From Azolla caroliniana (taxonomy: Eukaryota; Polypodiophyta), in contig JBHGNT010000002.1 in NCBI GenBank assembly GCA_043228905.1, positions 12,834,001 through 12,898,000 of the forward strand: 64,000 bases of DNA. The letters run 5' to 3'. Within the stretch, counting starts at the first letter, position 1. Each line of letters opens with the position of its first letter. The position numbers and the translations under genes are program-made. The notes under the pieces are model-generated. The model was not told where the DNA came from. It was given only the letters and a program-made list of their open reading frames with translations, and made no database searches. Of this stretch, positions 1-12,002 are shown piece after piece.

Positions 1-1319
1 AAATCCCTCTATATGAAATAATTGTACACAATATACAACATATAATACAAAGCACATGCCCCCATTTTATAGGTGACGCATGTATGGTTAGAATGCCATT
101 TCAGCACATCCTTTCGGATAAGATCTCCTAAAGTCATAATTCATGGCTATTCATATCTAAATTCTATTACATCGTTTCCTATCTAATAATATTCCGCTAC
201 ATAATAATATGGAATCCTAATAATATTTCAGCTTCCGGCTTCACACTGCTTGCCGGTTATCCGATTCGACTTCGGCTTTCACACCAGCCAGCCTTCAGCT
301 CTTTCACATATTCAGCCTTCAACCATTTCGGCTATCAATCCCCGTGGGAGACAACTGTGTGTTACGACTTCCGCATTTATTTACACGGGTTTGCAAAGAT
401 TAGAGTTCTTGCAAAGATACTCATAAGGTGTTGTTCTCAAGTTGTAGTTGTAGTTGTTGAAGAACCTAAAACAAGAGAGATAATATGAGAAAGCTCATTT
501 TATAATCCTTATATATATATATATGGAGTCAAGCATGCTAATTATTGCATGGTTTGCCAAATTTTCACGTACATACTTAGTCTCTCCCTTAGTCTCACCA
601 TATACTGTCCAATCTCAATAGACAAAACCTAATGTCTAGGATTCAAGTATAAACGTGCAAGATTATGATAAAGGGTGGCCATTTGTCCGAAAGGTTTGAT
701 GGGAGTTTTGTTCTATGCCCCTTTTTCTCAATGTTCGCTTGAGCTAGGTGCCTATGCAAGTGTCGTGATGTCTTCATGCATTGTGTTGTGTATAATGAGT
801 ACTTAACACTAAGATATTGACACAATGTTAATATCTTGTTACTTCTAATCTCCCAAAGGCTAAGAAAAATTGGGCATGAGTGCTCATCTAAGTATAACAT
901 TGAATATATACCATTTGGACCCATAACATTTTCTCAGCAAGTCTACCCCAAGAGGTGGTGCAAAGAAAATAAGGAGGATGACAATGATGGCAACGAAGAG
1001 CAACTACTACTTTGGTTTCTAGCTCGATATTTATCTCTGTTTTTATAGGCTCTCTATCTCGCTAGGTTCTCTTTCTTCGTTTAGCCCTACTCGAGTTTCT
1101 CTAATTACTTTTTCCCTTTAAAAAGTATGTACCAAGGACTTCATTTTCTATCATATAGGGATGGATGTCTTTTTGTGGAAATAAGAAACACTAATAAGTA
1201 GTGGCAATAGAAAGCCATCACTTAGATTTCTCTCATGCTCTCATGGAGTACAAAACCCATTCATTTTACAAACAAAAACTAGTTAAATCTAGGTTTCCCC
1301 AAAAACTTTTCAATGAAAC
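1..1319. other. Non-coding flank, nothing recognised
   Basis: No open frame here resembles a known protein. The stretch is AT-rich and ends at the target-site duplication GAAAC (1315-1319) of the adjoining retrotransposon. It continues, without the element, at 8341. A CT-rich patch around 230-350 and a TTG/TAG-rich patch near 440-460 are the only visible structures; it could be old TE debris. Confidence 0.5.
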
Positions 1320-1775
1320 TATTATAGATCATAATACTAATGTAAGCTTAAGATAAGGATAATGAAGAAATAGATAGAAAGGAGAAAGAGAAAGAAGGGT
1401 GCCGATCCACCCGACCACCCCCGAGCGAAGGGATCGAGACGGACTCGAGCCTCGATCGGCGTCCCATACCACCGCCGTGGCGTCGAGTCGTACCTGGTGC
1501 TGGCGCGCTCGCTACAAGAGTTGACCCACCACACGAGCAGAGTCTCGATGTAGTCAAAAGAAAGATCAAATGAGGGTAGCTAGGCCTCTTATTTATAGCG
1601 ATACCCAAGGCCCCCAGGCAAGTTCACACTTGACCTAATGGGTTGTCTCAATCCCGAGGATTAAAAGTAATCCTCCCCTTCTTTACACTCTCATTTAACC
1701 CTCACACTTATCCACGTGTATAGAATACTACGGTAAATTCTTACCACGGGATATTATATGGTCATGCTCGTAACA
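1320..1775 (-). repeat. 3' LTR of the chromovirus
   Basis: Direct repeat of 7885-8340 with the same length. In element orientation it begins TGTTACGAGC and ends CTATAATA. Differences seen from the other LTR are one base near 1560, one near 1655 and one near 1769. Confidence 0.93.
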
Positions 1776-4700
1776 TACTCCCCCTCTTTAAAACATTGCA
1801 CTCTTGCAACGGAAAGTTAGGGAAGTTAGTTCTAAGAGTATTTTCGCGTTCCCATGTGGCATCTTTTATTGATTTATCCATCCATTTTATTTTGAATTCT
1901 CGGATTTCTTTAGTACGTAATTTTTTTGTTTTAACATCGAGAATTCTTTCTGGTACATGTGGTTTAGAAGATAATTCTTCAGAAGTAACCAGAGTTTCAG
2001 TCGTAACTGTATTGTCTCCAGAACCTAGAAGTTCTTTTAGACGACTCACATGAAAGACTGGATGAATTCCGACACCATCGGGTAGAGCGAGACGATAGGC
2101 TGATGACCCAATGCGTTTGAGGACTGTAAAAGGTCCACAAAACCGTGGGGCTAACTTAGCGCACTTACCCGTAGACAATGTCTTAGAATTGTGAGGTACA
2201 CGTAAAAATACCTTCTGTCCAGGGTTGAATACACGAGGTTGCCTATGATGATCGGCATAAAAACGCGCTCTATCTTGAGCTGTTTTTATATTATCTCGTG
2301 CAATATGCAACATATCTTGCATATCCCGAAGAAAGTTTTGCGTACTTCGCAACTCATCATGATGTATATTAACATCAATCGGGGCTCGTGGCTGAAAACC
2401 ATACATCAACATAAAAGGACTATATCCCGTCGACGTATGCTTGGAGCTGTTATAAGCAAACTCCAAAATTGGGAGATAACGTTCCCATTTTGTTGGTTTT
2501 GCACCAACGTATGCTCGAAGCATGTCCTCAATAATTTGATTTACTCGTATTGTCTATCCATCGGATTGAGGATGATCCGTGGAGCTCATGCTCAACGTAG
2601 TTTCTAACTTCTTAAAGACTTGTGTCCAGAAGTCACTAGTAAACTTTGGATCTCGATCACTCACGATATCCATCGGCAACCCATAAAAACGAAACAATTC
2701 GTCAACAAATTGGTAAGCCAATTCAGGAGCTGTTACCGTGGTTTTAGTAGCAATAAATCTGGCCATTTTAGTTAGTCGATCAACGACAACCCATATGGCA
2801 TCATGACCTTTTTGGGTGCGAGGAAGGCTAACAATAAAATCCATGGATATGCTTTCCCACTTATTATTGGGAATGTACAAGGGATGTAAAAGTCCTGCGG
2901 CTTTAAGTCGCTCGGCTTTGTTAACCTGACACTGGTGACATTTAGTCACATAGCTATGTATGTCAGGACGCATCTTAGGCCAATAAAATTGAGTGGAGAT
3001 GAGAACGAGTGTACGATGTATTCCAGGGTGCCCTGCTGAGGGTGCATCATGGCATTCAAAAAGAATCCTCTTTTTGACCTCGGGTAAATCTGGAACACAA
3101 ACCTTCCCATTACGGTAGAGCAAACCGTTAGCAATGTGGAAGTATTCCTTCAAGGATGTGGTGGTGTCTGTTCCAGACTCAACTCTAGCCCAGTATTTTG
3201 CGAAATAACTGTCATCAGGATACTTTCCTCGAAGGTGATCATAAAGATCTGATGATATTTCAGTGAAGCTAAGCGTGTTAACTTCACGGATGCGACTTAG
3301 TGCATCAGCGACAATGTTCATGGAACCTTTACGATTTCGTATGGAAAAATCAAAGTCCTGGATGAGATCAGCCCATCGTGCCTTACGACCTTTCAGGTCT
3401 TGTTGGTCACAAAAATATTTCAAGGACTCGTGGTCCGTAGTTACCACAAAGTGATTTCCATAAAGATAATGGCGCCATGTTTTGAGCGCATGTATAACTG
3501 CAAATAATTCCTTTTCTTGAACGGTATACCGACATTGAGCAGAATCAAGTTTCTTACTCTCGAATGCTATTGGTTTACCATCTTGATACAAGACAGCACC
3601 TATAGCATAATCGCTTGCATCGGTTTCAACCTCAAAAGGTTTTGAAGGATCAGGTAAAAGAAGTGAAGGAGCCTTGCAAACCAGGTCCTTGAGTTCCTTA
3701 AAGGCGAGGTCTAGTGTACCATTCCACACAATAGGTTTTGTAGACTTACGTGTTTGACCTTTTAAAAGATCAGTAAACGGCGTCGTCAATTGGGAGTAAT
3801 TACGAAGAGACTTTCGCAAAAACCCCACAAAACCAAGGAATGATCGAACTTCTCGAATATTCCGAAGAGTGGGCCAAAGCTTGATTTTCTCAATGCGAGA
3901 AGGATCAATTTCAACTCCTCGTTCGGTTATGAGATGTCCTAGATAAGTAATTGATTTCTTGAAGAACTCACATTTTGAGATCTTCGCATAAAACTGTTTA
4001 TCACGCAATGTTTGTAAAACAAAGCGGACATGTCTAGCATGTTCTTGTAATGTACGGCTATAAACTAAAATATCATCCAAGAAAATAACGACAAATTTTC
4101 CAAGTTGTTCTCGGAAAATGTCATTCATTTCTTGTTGAAAAGTAGCCGGAGCATTGGTCAAACCAAAAGGCATAACCAAAAACTCGTAATGGCCATAGCG
4201 CGTACAAAATGCTGTTTTAGGAACATCGTCCTCACTTATTCGTATTTGATGGTAGCCAGTACGGAGATCAAGTTTCGTAAAATACCGAGCTCCCTGGAGA
4301 CGGTCAATTAGATCGTCAGGCCGGGGCAATGGATACGAATTCTTGATCGTCACTTTATTCAAGCGTCGGTAATTAATACACATACGCCATGTGCCCTCTT
4401 TCTTTTTAACCAAAAGAACTGGTGCACCCCATGGAGATTTACTATAACGTATATAACCCATTCGTAAATAGTCCTTGAGTTGCTTAGATACCTCATCTTC
4501 TTCGGATCGACTTAAGCGATACGGAGGTATACTTATTGGTGCAACACCAGGTACAATATCTATACGATGGTCTATATTACGTTTAGGAGGTAACCCATCA
4601 GGTAGTTCACTTGGAAAAACATCATGAAAATCATTTAAGATTTCATCAAGTTGTTGTTGTTCAAAATATGTTAATTGAATCGGGACATTATCGATATTGT

Positions 4701-6195
4701 AAACGTGAATGTTCGGATCAAATACACAATAAAATAACGTAGAACAAGACAACTCGGATATTGATGGACACGAGGAAACAATCGAGAGGGATTGTTTTTT
4801 TACACATTGAATAAAATGCGTACAATCGTTCAGTACAAAAGAAATGGAATGACGAACCCAATCAATAAATAAAGAAGAGTTTTTATTATAAAACCAGGGA
4901 TAACCCAGTATTACATCGGTGGTACAAAGATTCATTACATGGAAGTCTACTTCCTCTATATAAGTATCAATAGAAATTCCTAATGAATGAATCGCCCCGT
5001 TGATGTATTGTACTCTTCCATCAGCCAAGTGCACCGTGTAGGTGTGATCACTTACGGTGGGTTGGATTCCCCATATCTGAACCAAACGATCATTCACAAA
5101 ATTGTGTGAGCTTCCCGAATCAAATAAAAATTGTATGGGAGATCCATTGATATACCCGTTTGCACGTAGTAAATCATTGGGACCCAATACATAGTGAGGG
5201 AAAGAACATTGACAATTACTTAAATGATGTGTATAGACCTAAAGGACATTAGGAATCTGACCTTTATGGTCTGCAGCTTTAGCTTTGTTGTCGTGCTCTT
5301 TCCGTTGGAGCTTTCGACATTGTTCTTTTGTATGACCCTTCTTTTTGCAGAATACACAAAAAGGATGTTGTCGCTTACAATCGCGATCCAGGAATTCGTT
5401 GGGTGTCTTGCGTTTCCCAACAAATTGCGACTGCTTAGTCCCGGGCGCTTCGTTGGGTTTGTTATGGTCCTTCTTCGAAGTGCGTTGATAGCGAAGAACT
5501 ATTTCAACGGCCTCTTCGAAGGATTTTGGATCCTTATCGTGCACTATCCAGTGATAGTCCGAATTGGGGATGCCATTGACAAAACAAGCTATCAACCAAT
5601 TGTCCCCTTCTAGACCCGATTTTTGGATTTGGGTTCTAGCATGGTGAACATAGTCCTCTAGCCAGGAAAATTTCCTGCTAGAGAGGTTCATTAAAGCTTG
5701 TGCTGCCTCGGTTCGAGAGGGAGGTTGCAGAAATTGGCCCTTAAAAACCATGACAAAATCTGTCCAGGTATCGGGCAATTTCCCCATAGTACGGAGCCCA
5801 CGCCACCAGGCGGCGGCCTTACCCCCGAGTTCTCGGCCGACATATGCAATCTTCGTACTATCTGGCGTGGGATAGAGCTCAAAATGAGACTCCCATCGTC
5901 CCAGCCATGTGCAGATTGCTTCTTCGGTTCTTTCCTTTTTGTCTCCCGTAAATGGCTTAACGACAAATGATGGTTCACCTTGTCGCTCATCAGGTCTATT
6001 AGTCTCACGTTGTAGACTAATGACACGTGCCTCAAGAGCACTCTGAGATTGCCGAAGTTCGGTCATCTGTTGAGCGGTGAAACTAAGGTATTGGGTTATT
6101 TGTGCCAAATACATCTCAGTGGACATTTGTCCAGGAGGATTCCCTTGAGTTCCTTCCGCTTGAGCGGATGACATCGGGTCGTTAATTTGAGCCAT
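1762..6195 (-). CDS. Gag-pol polyprotein of chromovirus, two in-frame TAG codons
   Basis: One continuous frame of about 1,478 codons starts at the ATG at 6195-6193. Gag (6195-5239) has a capsid-like region and a CCHC knuckle ([14 protein letters not shown]). After a TAG at 5241-5239 the same frame continues into an aspartic protease ([10 protein letters not shown]), reverse transcriptase ([14 protein letters not shown], active site FLDD), RNase H ([14 protein letters not shown]), and integrase with an H-H-C-C zinc site (HPGIHRT...CHQCQ) and catalytic Asp in DFIVSLP and SDRDPKF. A second TAG at 2556-2554 replaces the Gln expected in DGQTxRxNQ. The C-terminus carries a chromodomain-like stretch ([16 protein letters not shown]). 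Length and domain order are normal for the family. Both stops fit CAG-to-TAG changes; stop readthrough at the gag-pol border is a less likely alternative. Confidence 0.93.
1776..1793 (-). other. Polypurine tract
   Basis: Read on the minus strand, TTTTAAAGAGGGGGAGTA sits immediately upstream of the 3' LTR. This is the expected place and composition for the plus-strand primer of reverse transcription. Confidence 0.8.
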
Positions 6196-7872
6196 TAAAG
6201 ATTATTTCTAGAAAAGAAATAGGATAAGGTCAGAGATATAGTCATAACATCTTGTCGTGATGTAAACATATCATGGGCGAGCATTAATCGATATCATTAT
6301 CTCACGTCAATACCCCTCTAGACGTATGAGATGAGGTTCAAGATCAGGTTACTATGGTAACACAAAGGTGTTTTAAAAACCATGGGGGTGACAAATAAAT
6401 GTCTTTCCCTGATCTCTATATCGATTTTTTCATGGTGGCTCCCCGAGGCTCAACCATGTATGTTCGCGTCATGAATAGTTTATACACGAAAAAAAATGTT
6501 AACAATAAACTATGTTTCGGTGCCCACATAAGTGGTTTCGGCTCTTTAAGTCCTATTACGAGGACCCCGAGGTGCACTTAGACCTTAAGTCTAAACATGT
6601 GTTATAGTCATATGTATCAAGGATGTTGTATGGTCTTGGACATATTTGAACTCGAGACCTCGAGAACAAATACATTAAACACTTGAGCCAACCAAGTAAG
6701 TTGCTCTTCTCGAATGCTTAATGTTTGATGTGTATAAGAGATATGCGAGGCAATTGATCATATATGTTTTTTTAAAAGAACATATATGTCAAGGGTCCTT
6801 ATTTCGCCCTCATTTACCAAAACTATGTTGGTACGCTACCTAACCTCAAGTCTCGTAATTACGATGGCATACGCCAAAGTGCAACCTAATGGTCAAGCCA
6901 AATGAGCCCTCGTTTCGTAGTAGGCTCATGTGGGCCATCACATGGTCACGTCATTACGAATGCCTCTCGTAAGAACGAGCTCATGGTGGCATCGTATCCA
7001 TGTAACGAGGGAGGGATGTTGGATACGTGCGTCATTGGAGCGACCTCACTTGAAGTGGGTCAAGCCCTACGTACTCAACATCATTTTGGCTATTCGCGTT
7101 TCTTTACGTAACGAAATCGAGGTCGTCAATGGGGTTATCAACAATAAAACAATGTTGAAAAAGGGATGGTGACAACGCCATTCTCACAAAAATGTGAGGA
7201 CGGCCACCAACATCCTTTTCCCGACAAGGACAACTTTCGATATAATCACGTAATAACGAATATACACATATGTTTACTTATCACATATATACGATCAAAT
7301 ACGTATATATGTGACCACATATGCCTATATTAAACATATCGTTATATTAAATAGCCACAAATGATGTGATCGAGATACGTAATCGAGGTATATACCTCTA
7401 CGCACACGAAACATCCACAAATAAGAGATCATCGTAATACGCAATGGAGGTATTGACCTCTTACGCATACGAGACCAAACGCATATCGTTTACAACAAAT
7501 CAAGGTATTAAACTCATACGCAAACGTAACATATGTTCGTGATCGTAATACGTAATTGAGGTATTAACCTCGTACGCATACGACACTCATCACATATTAT
7601 TAATATGTCAAACGAGGTATTGACCCCGTGCACATATGTAAACGTTTTAGATAATCAATTAAAGACCACTACAACATCATTGATTTAATGAAAAAAATTA
7701 CATATAAACTAAACACATGATTAGATGGGAGAAGAGAGAATAGAAAGAAAAATTAAGGAAAGAGTTACCGAAGTTCTTTGTTGATCGTTGTCTGGATCAA
7801 GGCCAACCGCACAACGATCGATCAGCATCAATCAAAAGACAAATGAAAAACAAAGAAACATTAGTAAAAAAA
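6196..7872 (-). other. Long untranslated leader of the chromovirus
   Basis: About 1.7 kb lie between the primer site and the gag ATG and hold no long open frame. The part at 7360-7640 has about five diverged copies, 54-62 bp apart, of a unit centred on inverted repeats such as GAGGTATATACCTC (perfect palindrome near 7385) and GAGGTATTGACCTC. The sequence near 6300-6560 matches, in reverse, the gypsy fragment near 53370-53540, so the leader is shared by the family. Confidence 0.7.
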
Positions 7873-7882
7873 TCTGATACCA
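7873..7882 (-). other. Primer-binding site, initiator tRNA-Met type
   Basis: The minus strand reads TGGTATCAGA two bases inside the 5' LTR. It is complementary to the 3' end of plant initiator tRNA-Met; the match breaks after about ten bases. Confidence 0.8.
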
Positions 7883-7884
7883 AA

Positions 7885-8340
7885 TATTATAGATCATAAT
7901 ACTAATGTAAGCTTAAGATAAGGATAATGAAGAAATAGATAGAAAGGAGAAAGAGAAAGAAGGGTGCCGATCCACCCGACCACCCCCGAGCGAAGGGATC
8001 GAGACGGACTCGAGCCTCGATCGGCGTCCCATACCACCGCCGTGGCGTCGAGTCGTACCTGGTGCTGGCGCGCTCGCTACAAGAGTTGACCCACCACACG
8101 AGCAGAGTCTCGATGTAGTCAAAAGATAGATCAAATGAGGGTAGCTAGGCCTCTTATTTATAGCGATACCCAAGGCCCCCAGGCAAGTTCACACTTGACC
8201 TAATGGGTTGTCTCAATCCCGACGATTAAAAGTAATCCTCCCCTTCTTTACACTCTCATTTAACCCTCACACTTATCCACGTGTATAGAATACTACGGTA
8301 AATTCTTACCACGGGATATTATATGGTCATGCCCGTAACA
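7885..8340 (-). repeat. 5' LTR of the chromovirus
   Basis: This 456-bp copy pairs with 1320-1775. In element orientation it runs from TGTTACGGGC to CTATAATA. A TATA-like box (TATAAATAAGAG, about 8152-8163) is placed as expected for the element promoter. Confidence 0.93.
8154..8163 (-). promoter_or_regulatory. Putative TATA box of LTR promoter
   Basis: The minus strand reads GCTATAAATAAGAGG inside the 5' LTR, about 180 bp from its start. The same sequence is present in the 3' LTR near 1590-1600. Function is inferred from position and match only. Confidence 0.5.
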
Positions 8341-9436
8341 GAAACCATAAACTCTTAGAATATAGTATACCCCTCATGGCTTTTTGGGTTGCAAAGACAT
8401 GTGTGAGTGAATAGAAAACAAGAAAGCATGGGAGAACAATTGAGAAACTAGAAGATTTTTTTTAGGTGAACTCAAAGTTCATGAGATAAGTTTTAGCCAA
8501 CATACTCAAGATGATCTTTATTAGATGAACTCATAGAGTTTCTATTGTGTAACAAACAGAGAAATTCGTGTGCAAAGGCTTAAGGGTTTCAATGACCATG
8601 GTGTGTAATCGATCACTTGGAGAGAGAAGGCACCATTTGCCCGCTTGCCACAACCAAACCATACACATATGATAGATAGGCTTCAATTCTAGCGCTTGCT
8701 TTTGCACCCACACCCACATCCGCACCTTGTGTGTGTTTTTTGCTATTGTACACGAGGGAGGATATACATATATATATATATATATATATGAACACACCAT
8801 ACGTTTCCCCTCCTCCTCCTCCTCCTCCTTTGACTTTAGTTTGTTAGTTGTGGGCTGATGAATGTGAAAGCAAAAAGAGAGGAATTAAGGAAGTCTCCTC
8901 CTCCTCTTCATGTCGATTGTCGACACACGCGCACGCGGAGAGAGTCGAGAGTCGAGAGTCGAGACAGACAGCGAGAAAAGACACAAACAGAGGAAGGCGC
9001 ACGCACACAGATAAAAATACAGATACACAGACAGAGGCTGAGAGTCGAGACAGAGACAGAAGAAAAAGGGAAGGGAAGGGAAGGGAAGGAGGGAGGGAGG
9101 GAGCTTTTTCAGTTTGTTGTCTGCCTCGTCTCCGTTCCGTATGTACTGATGATGACTGTGTTTGTGTTGTTGTGTTCAACAAACATGATGTGATGAGATG
9201 AGATGAGATGAAGCCGCCGATCCCGCTCCCCTCCGCTCTGTGAGTCGGTAGTGTTGTTGGTTCAGCATCAGCATCCTCTTCCTGCGAAGGAGAAGGCCTT
9301 CTGTTTCCAGAAGCTGCTTCTTCTTCTTCTTCTTCTTCACTCAGATCCTGAATTCATGATATGATTCATCTGCCGTATTTCATATTTTAGTGTATGGATA
9401 TGATGTGCAGAGAAGAGAAGAATTATTATATTGATA

Positions 9437-9437
<1 letters not shown>
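8341..9437 (+). promoter_or_regulatory. Simple-sequence-rich 5' flank of the DUF789 gene
   Basis: No convincing protein is encoded. The stretch carries (TA)n at about 8765-8789, (CCT)n at 8810-8829, GAGTC/GAGA-rich DNA at 8935-9110 including GGGAA and GGGA runs, GATGA repeats near 9190-9210 and CTT repeats near 9318-9337. Long purine/pyrimidine tracts are common in plant 5' flanks and leaders, so the promoter and 5'UTR of the downstream gene probably lie here. The start of transcription cannot be placed. Confidence 0.45.

Positions 9438-9485
<48 letters not shown>
9438..9485. repeat. (AT)n microsatellite
   Basis: An uninterrupted AT dinucleotide run of about 48 bp ends only 15 bp before the proposed start codon of the DUF789 gene, so it probably lies in its 5'UTR or core promoter. 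Confidence 0.9.
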
Positions 9486-9486
<1 letters not shown>

Positions 9487-9500
9487 CAGCACTTCGAGAG

Positions 9501-10360
9501 ATGGAGATGAGCAGCAGCATCCACGGTGGATGCTGCGCACCATCCACTTCCTCCTCTACCTCTACCTCTACCTCTTCTTCTTCTTCTTCTTCTTCTTCTT
9601 CTTCTTCTTCTGCTCCTCCTCCTACTTGTTGCACTGCTGCTGCTGCTGCTGCTTTGATTCGTGAGCGTCTTCCACAGCATAGATGGCGCCGCAGCAGCAG
9701 CAGCAGCAACAGCAACAGAAACAACAACAGCAGGTCCCGCTCTCATCGATCTTCTTCATCTCTCTCTATGACAATGACAATGACTATGACTCCTCCTACT
9801 CTTCCTTCTCCCTCTTTTCCTATTTCTGCCCACGGATCTGTAGCCCAGTGCAATGACACCAAGCCTTCCTCTAAGCCCATCAATTGTAACTTAGATAGCT
9901 TCCTCGATGCCACTTCCCTCACCGTTCGAGCACAGCATCTTCCAAGAGTAAGGAAAAAACAAACTCACTTGCTCTTTTCTCTTTCTATTTTCTGTTCAGC
10001 TCTCCAATTCAAAATCAGTGTCTCCATTCCATTGTATTTTATTCATCTTTATCCCACAGAGCTGTCAATGGGAGACATGTCGCAAGAGATCACAACGGAA
10101 TGCAGGAAATGTGGAGCATGATGATCTCCCCTACTTCATCTTGGGCGACCTGTGGGAATCTTTTGATGAATGGAGCGCCTATGGTGTTGGAGTTCCCATC
10201 ACTCTCAAGGACCAAGACGTTGTTGTTCAGTATTATGTACCTTATCTCTCTGCGATTCAGCTCTATACACGCACCATGAAACGCCAGAACATCAACCGCA
10301 GGTAAGCCTAACAGCATTCTATGCATTTGTCTCGGTACACACACACATATCTATATATAC

Positions 10361-10394
<34 letters not shown>

Positions 10395-11859
10395 CTATAT
10401 CTATCTATCTATCTATATATATATCTCTATATCTATATCTATATATAGTGTGTGTGTGTGTGTGTGACATACAGTCCACGTTGACATGGTAACCACCATT
10501 TTTGCCTTTTCCAAAATGCATAAATTCTCTTCATAAAGCGGAGTATGTGACATATTGCCCAAGATGGAGCTTTATCGAATAAATCAGTGTATATGTATAT
10601 TCTCAACATGTAGTAGTCCTACAGTCTACATTACATCAATGCCCACATATATTTATCATCATTATATTATTGTGCCTAGGTTCCCTGCATACATATGATG
10701 TATATGTGATATGGAGGAGGCCTCCTAAATGTAATCACAATAGGTGACATTTGGATTCTACAGCATCACAGGGGGTATGGTGATAGACAGTGAAGACACG
10801 GATGAGCTGTCGGTTCCTGATTGCCGCCAGTGCCAGTGTGGGATGACCACCTCCTCGCAATGTTGCTCATCAGAATCTGACGCCTCCTGCTGTGGATGCT
10901 ATGCATTTGAGAAGATGTCACAGTCGGACCTCCGCAAGGACCCAGAAGATCAGGACAATACAACTAGTAGTTACAGCGGCCACAGCTCCCGCACGAGCGA
11001 TTGGCACGGTCACCTTCTCTTTGAGTTCTTTGAATCATCTCCTCCATATGCCAGGGTTCCCTTTTCAGATAAGGTGCTCTATAGATCTAGAAACTCTGTA
11101 GTACTCTTTGATAGCGTATTGGCTGGCTTCCTCAGTATTCGTGTGGAAGTGGATATTTTTATGATGACTCCTTTGGATGTTGTAGATTTCACAGATCTCA
11201 GCAAATTTCACAGCCTTGAAGACGTTGAGAAGTGTTGACCTTCTTCCTGCAAGTTGGATGTCTATTGCATGGTATGTAGGAAAAAGGAAGGTATTCTTTT
11301 TCTTTCCTCCTTTCTTCCTGATTTGGTTTTGACAATTCTCTCACTCATATTCTCTGGTTTAGGTACCCGATCTATAGGATCCCAATTGGTCCGACGTTGC
11401 GGGATCTTGAGGCCTGCTTTCTCAGCTTCCACAGTTTATCCACGTCATTGCAAGGTTCTCCCTCTCTCTATGCAGCCAGTGTCTGTCGTATTCAATTCTT
11501 CCTGCACCAGTATTCTTGTTCTTCTCGAACTATTGCTACTGGTGCTTCATTTCTGTGCATTGTATGGATATATAGATGGCGAGCCCTGGGGAATCGTGAA
11601 ACCAAGTAGTCGGCCAATACAATGTGCAACCTCGTTAGAACCTGGTTCACAGTGGGAGCATCCAATGATAAAGCTCGAAGCATTTGGTTTGGCGCATTAC
11701 AAACTCCGTGGATCTATCTGGACTTCTGCAGGGAATCTTGAGAGAAGGCATGCAGCATCCATGTATCGATGTGCTGAGTCATGGCTCAAACAACTTCATG
11801 TTGGGCATCCTGACTTTGAATTCTTCCGATCCCATAATCCCTCACCTCAAGCCTCATGA
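9501..11859 (+). CDS. DUF789 family protein, six exons
   Basis: The exon model is 9501-9947, 10060-10301, 10764-11073, 11195-11271, 11363-11454 and 11576-11859, giving about 483 residues. All introns are GT-AG and all phases agree. Family hallmarks appear in order: [10 protein letters not shown], the block [19 protein letters not shown] with [74 protein letters not shown] and the C-terminal [13 protein letters not shown] with HPDFEFF. These match the plant-specific DUF789 family as I know it; its biochemical role is unknown. The N-terminal 100 residues are unusual: Ser runs from TCT/TTC repeats, Ala from GCT repeats, and an Arg/Asn/Ser-rich patch. The 11074-11194 intron is inferred from alignment with the family; reading through it gives a frameshift at 11236. 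The start at 9501 is the first usable ATG after the AT repeat. Confidence 0.88.
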
Positions 11860-11996
11860 AACAGTTGAAATTTCATTGCCCTACATTCTTACACGAGGCT
11901 TATATGTAAGCTTATAGGTAAATATTACCTCTGTCCTAAATTGTGTGTCAGATCAGTGAAAAATATTTTCTGGCCTAAGGGAAGTGCTAGATTGTC

Positions 11997-12002
11997 AATA
12001 AA
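11997..12002 (+). terminator. Possible polyadenylation signal of DUF789 gene
   Basis: AATAAA lies 138 bp after the stop codon, followed by a TG-rich stretch (GTTGATGTGTTGC). Position and composition suit a plant 3' end, but many such hexamers occur by chance in AT-rich DNA. Confidence 0.4.

Larger units (their letters stand above)
1320..8340 (-). mobile_element. Complete Ty3/gypsy chromovirus, young copy
   Basis: This is a full-length LTR retrotransposon on the minus strand. Two direct repeats of 456 bp (1320-1775 and 7885-8340) bound it, and both outer flanks carry the 5-bp duplication GAAAC (1315-1319 and 8341-8345). The internal part has, in element order, a primer-binding site like initiator tRNA-Met, a leader of about 1.7 kb, one gag-pol frame ending in a chromodomain-like segment, and a polypurine tract beside the 3' LTR. 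By eye the LTRs differ at about three positions, so insertion is recent. The gag-pol frame is broken only by two TAG codons. A related gag fragment lies at 53640-54220. Confidence 0.95.

Noticed and set aside
8844-9201. Open frames of 110-117 codons on both strands
   Set aside because: They arise from GA/CT-rich simple sequence; composition is repetitive and no domain is visible.
11254-11575. Reading the DUF789 frame straight through 11254-11575
   Set aside because: The segment between 11455 and 11575 lacks family similarity and has consensus splice sites at both ends, so it is an intron.
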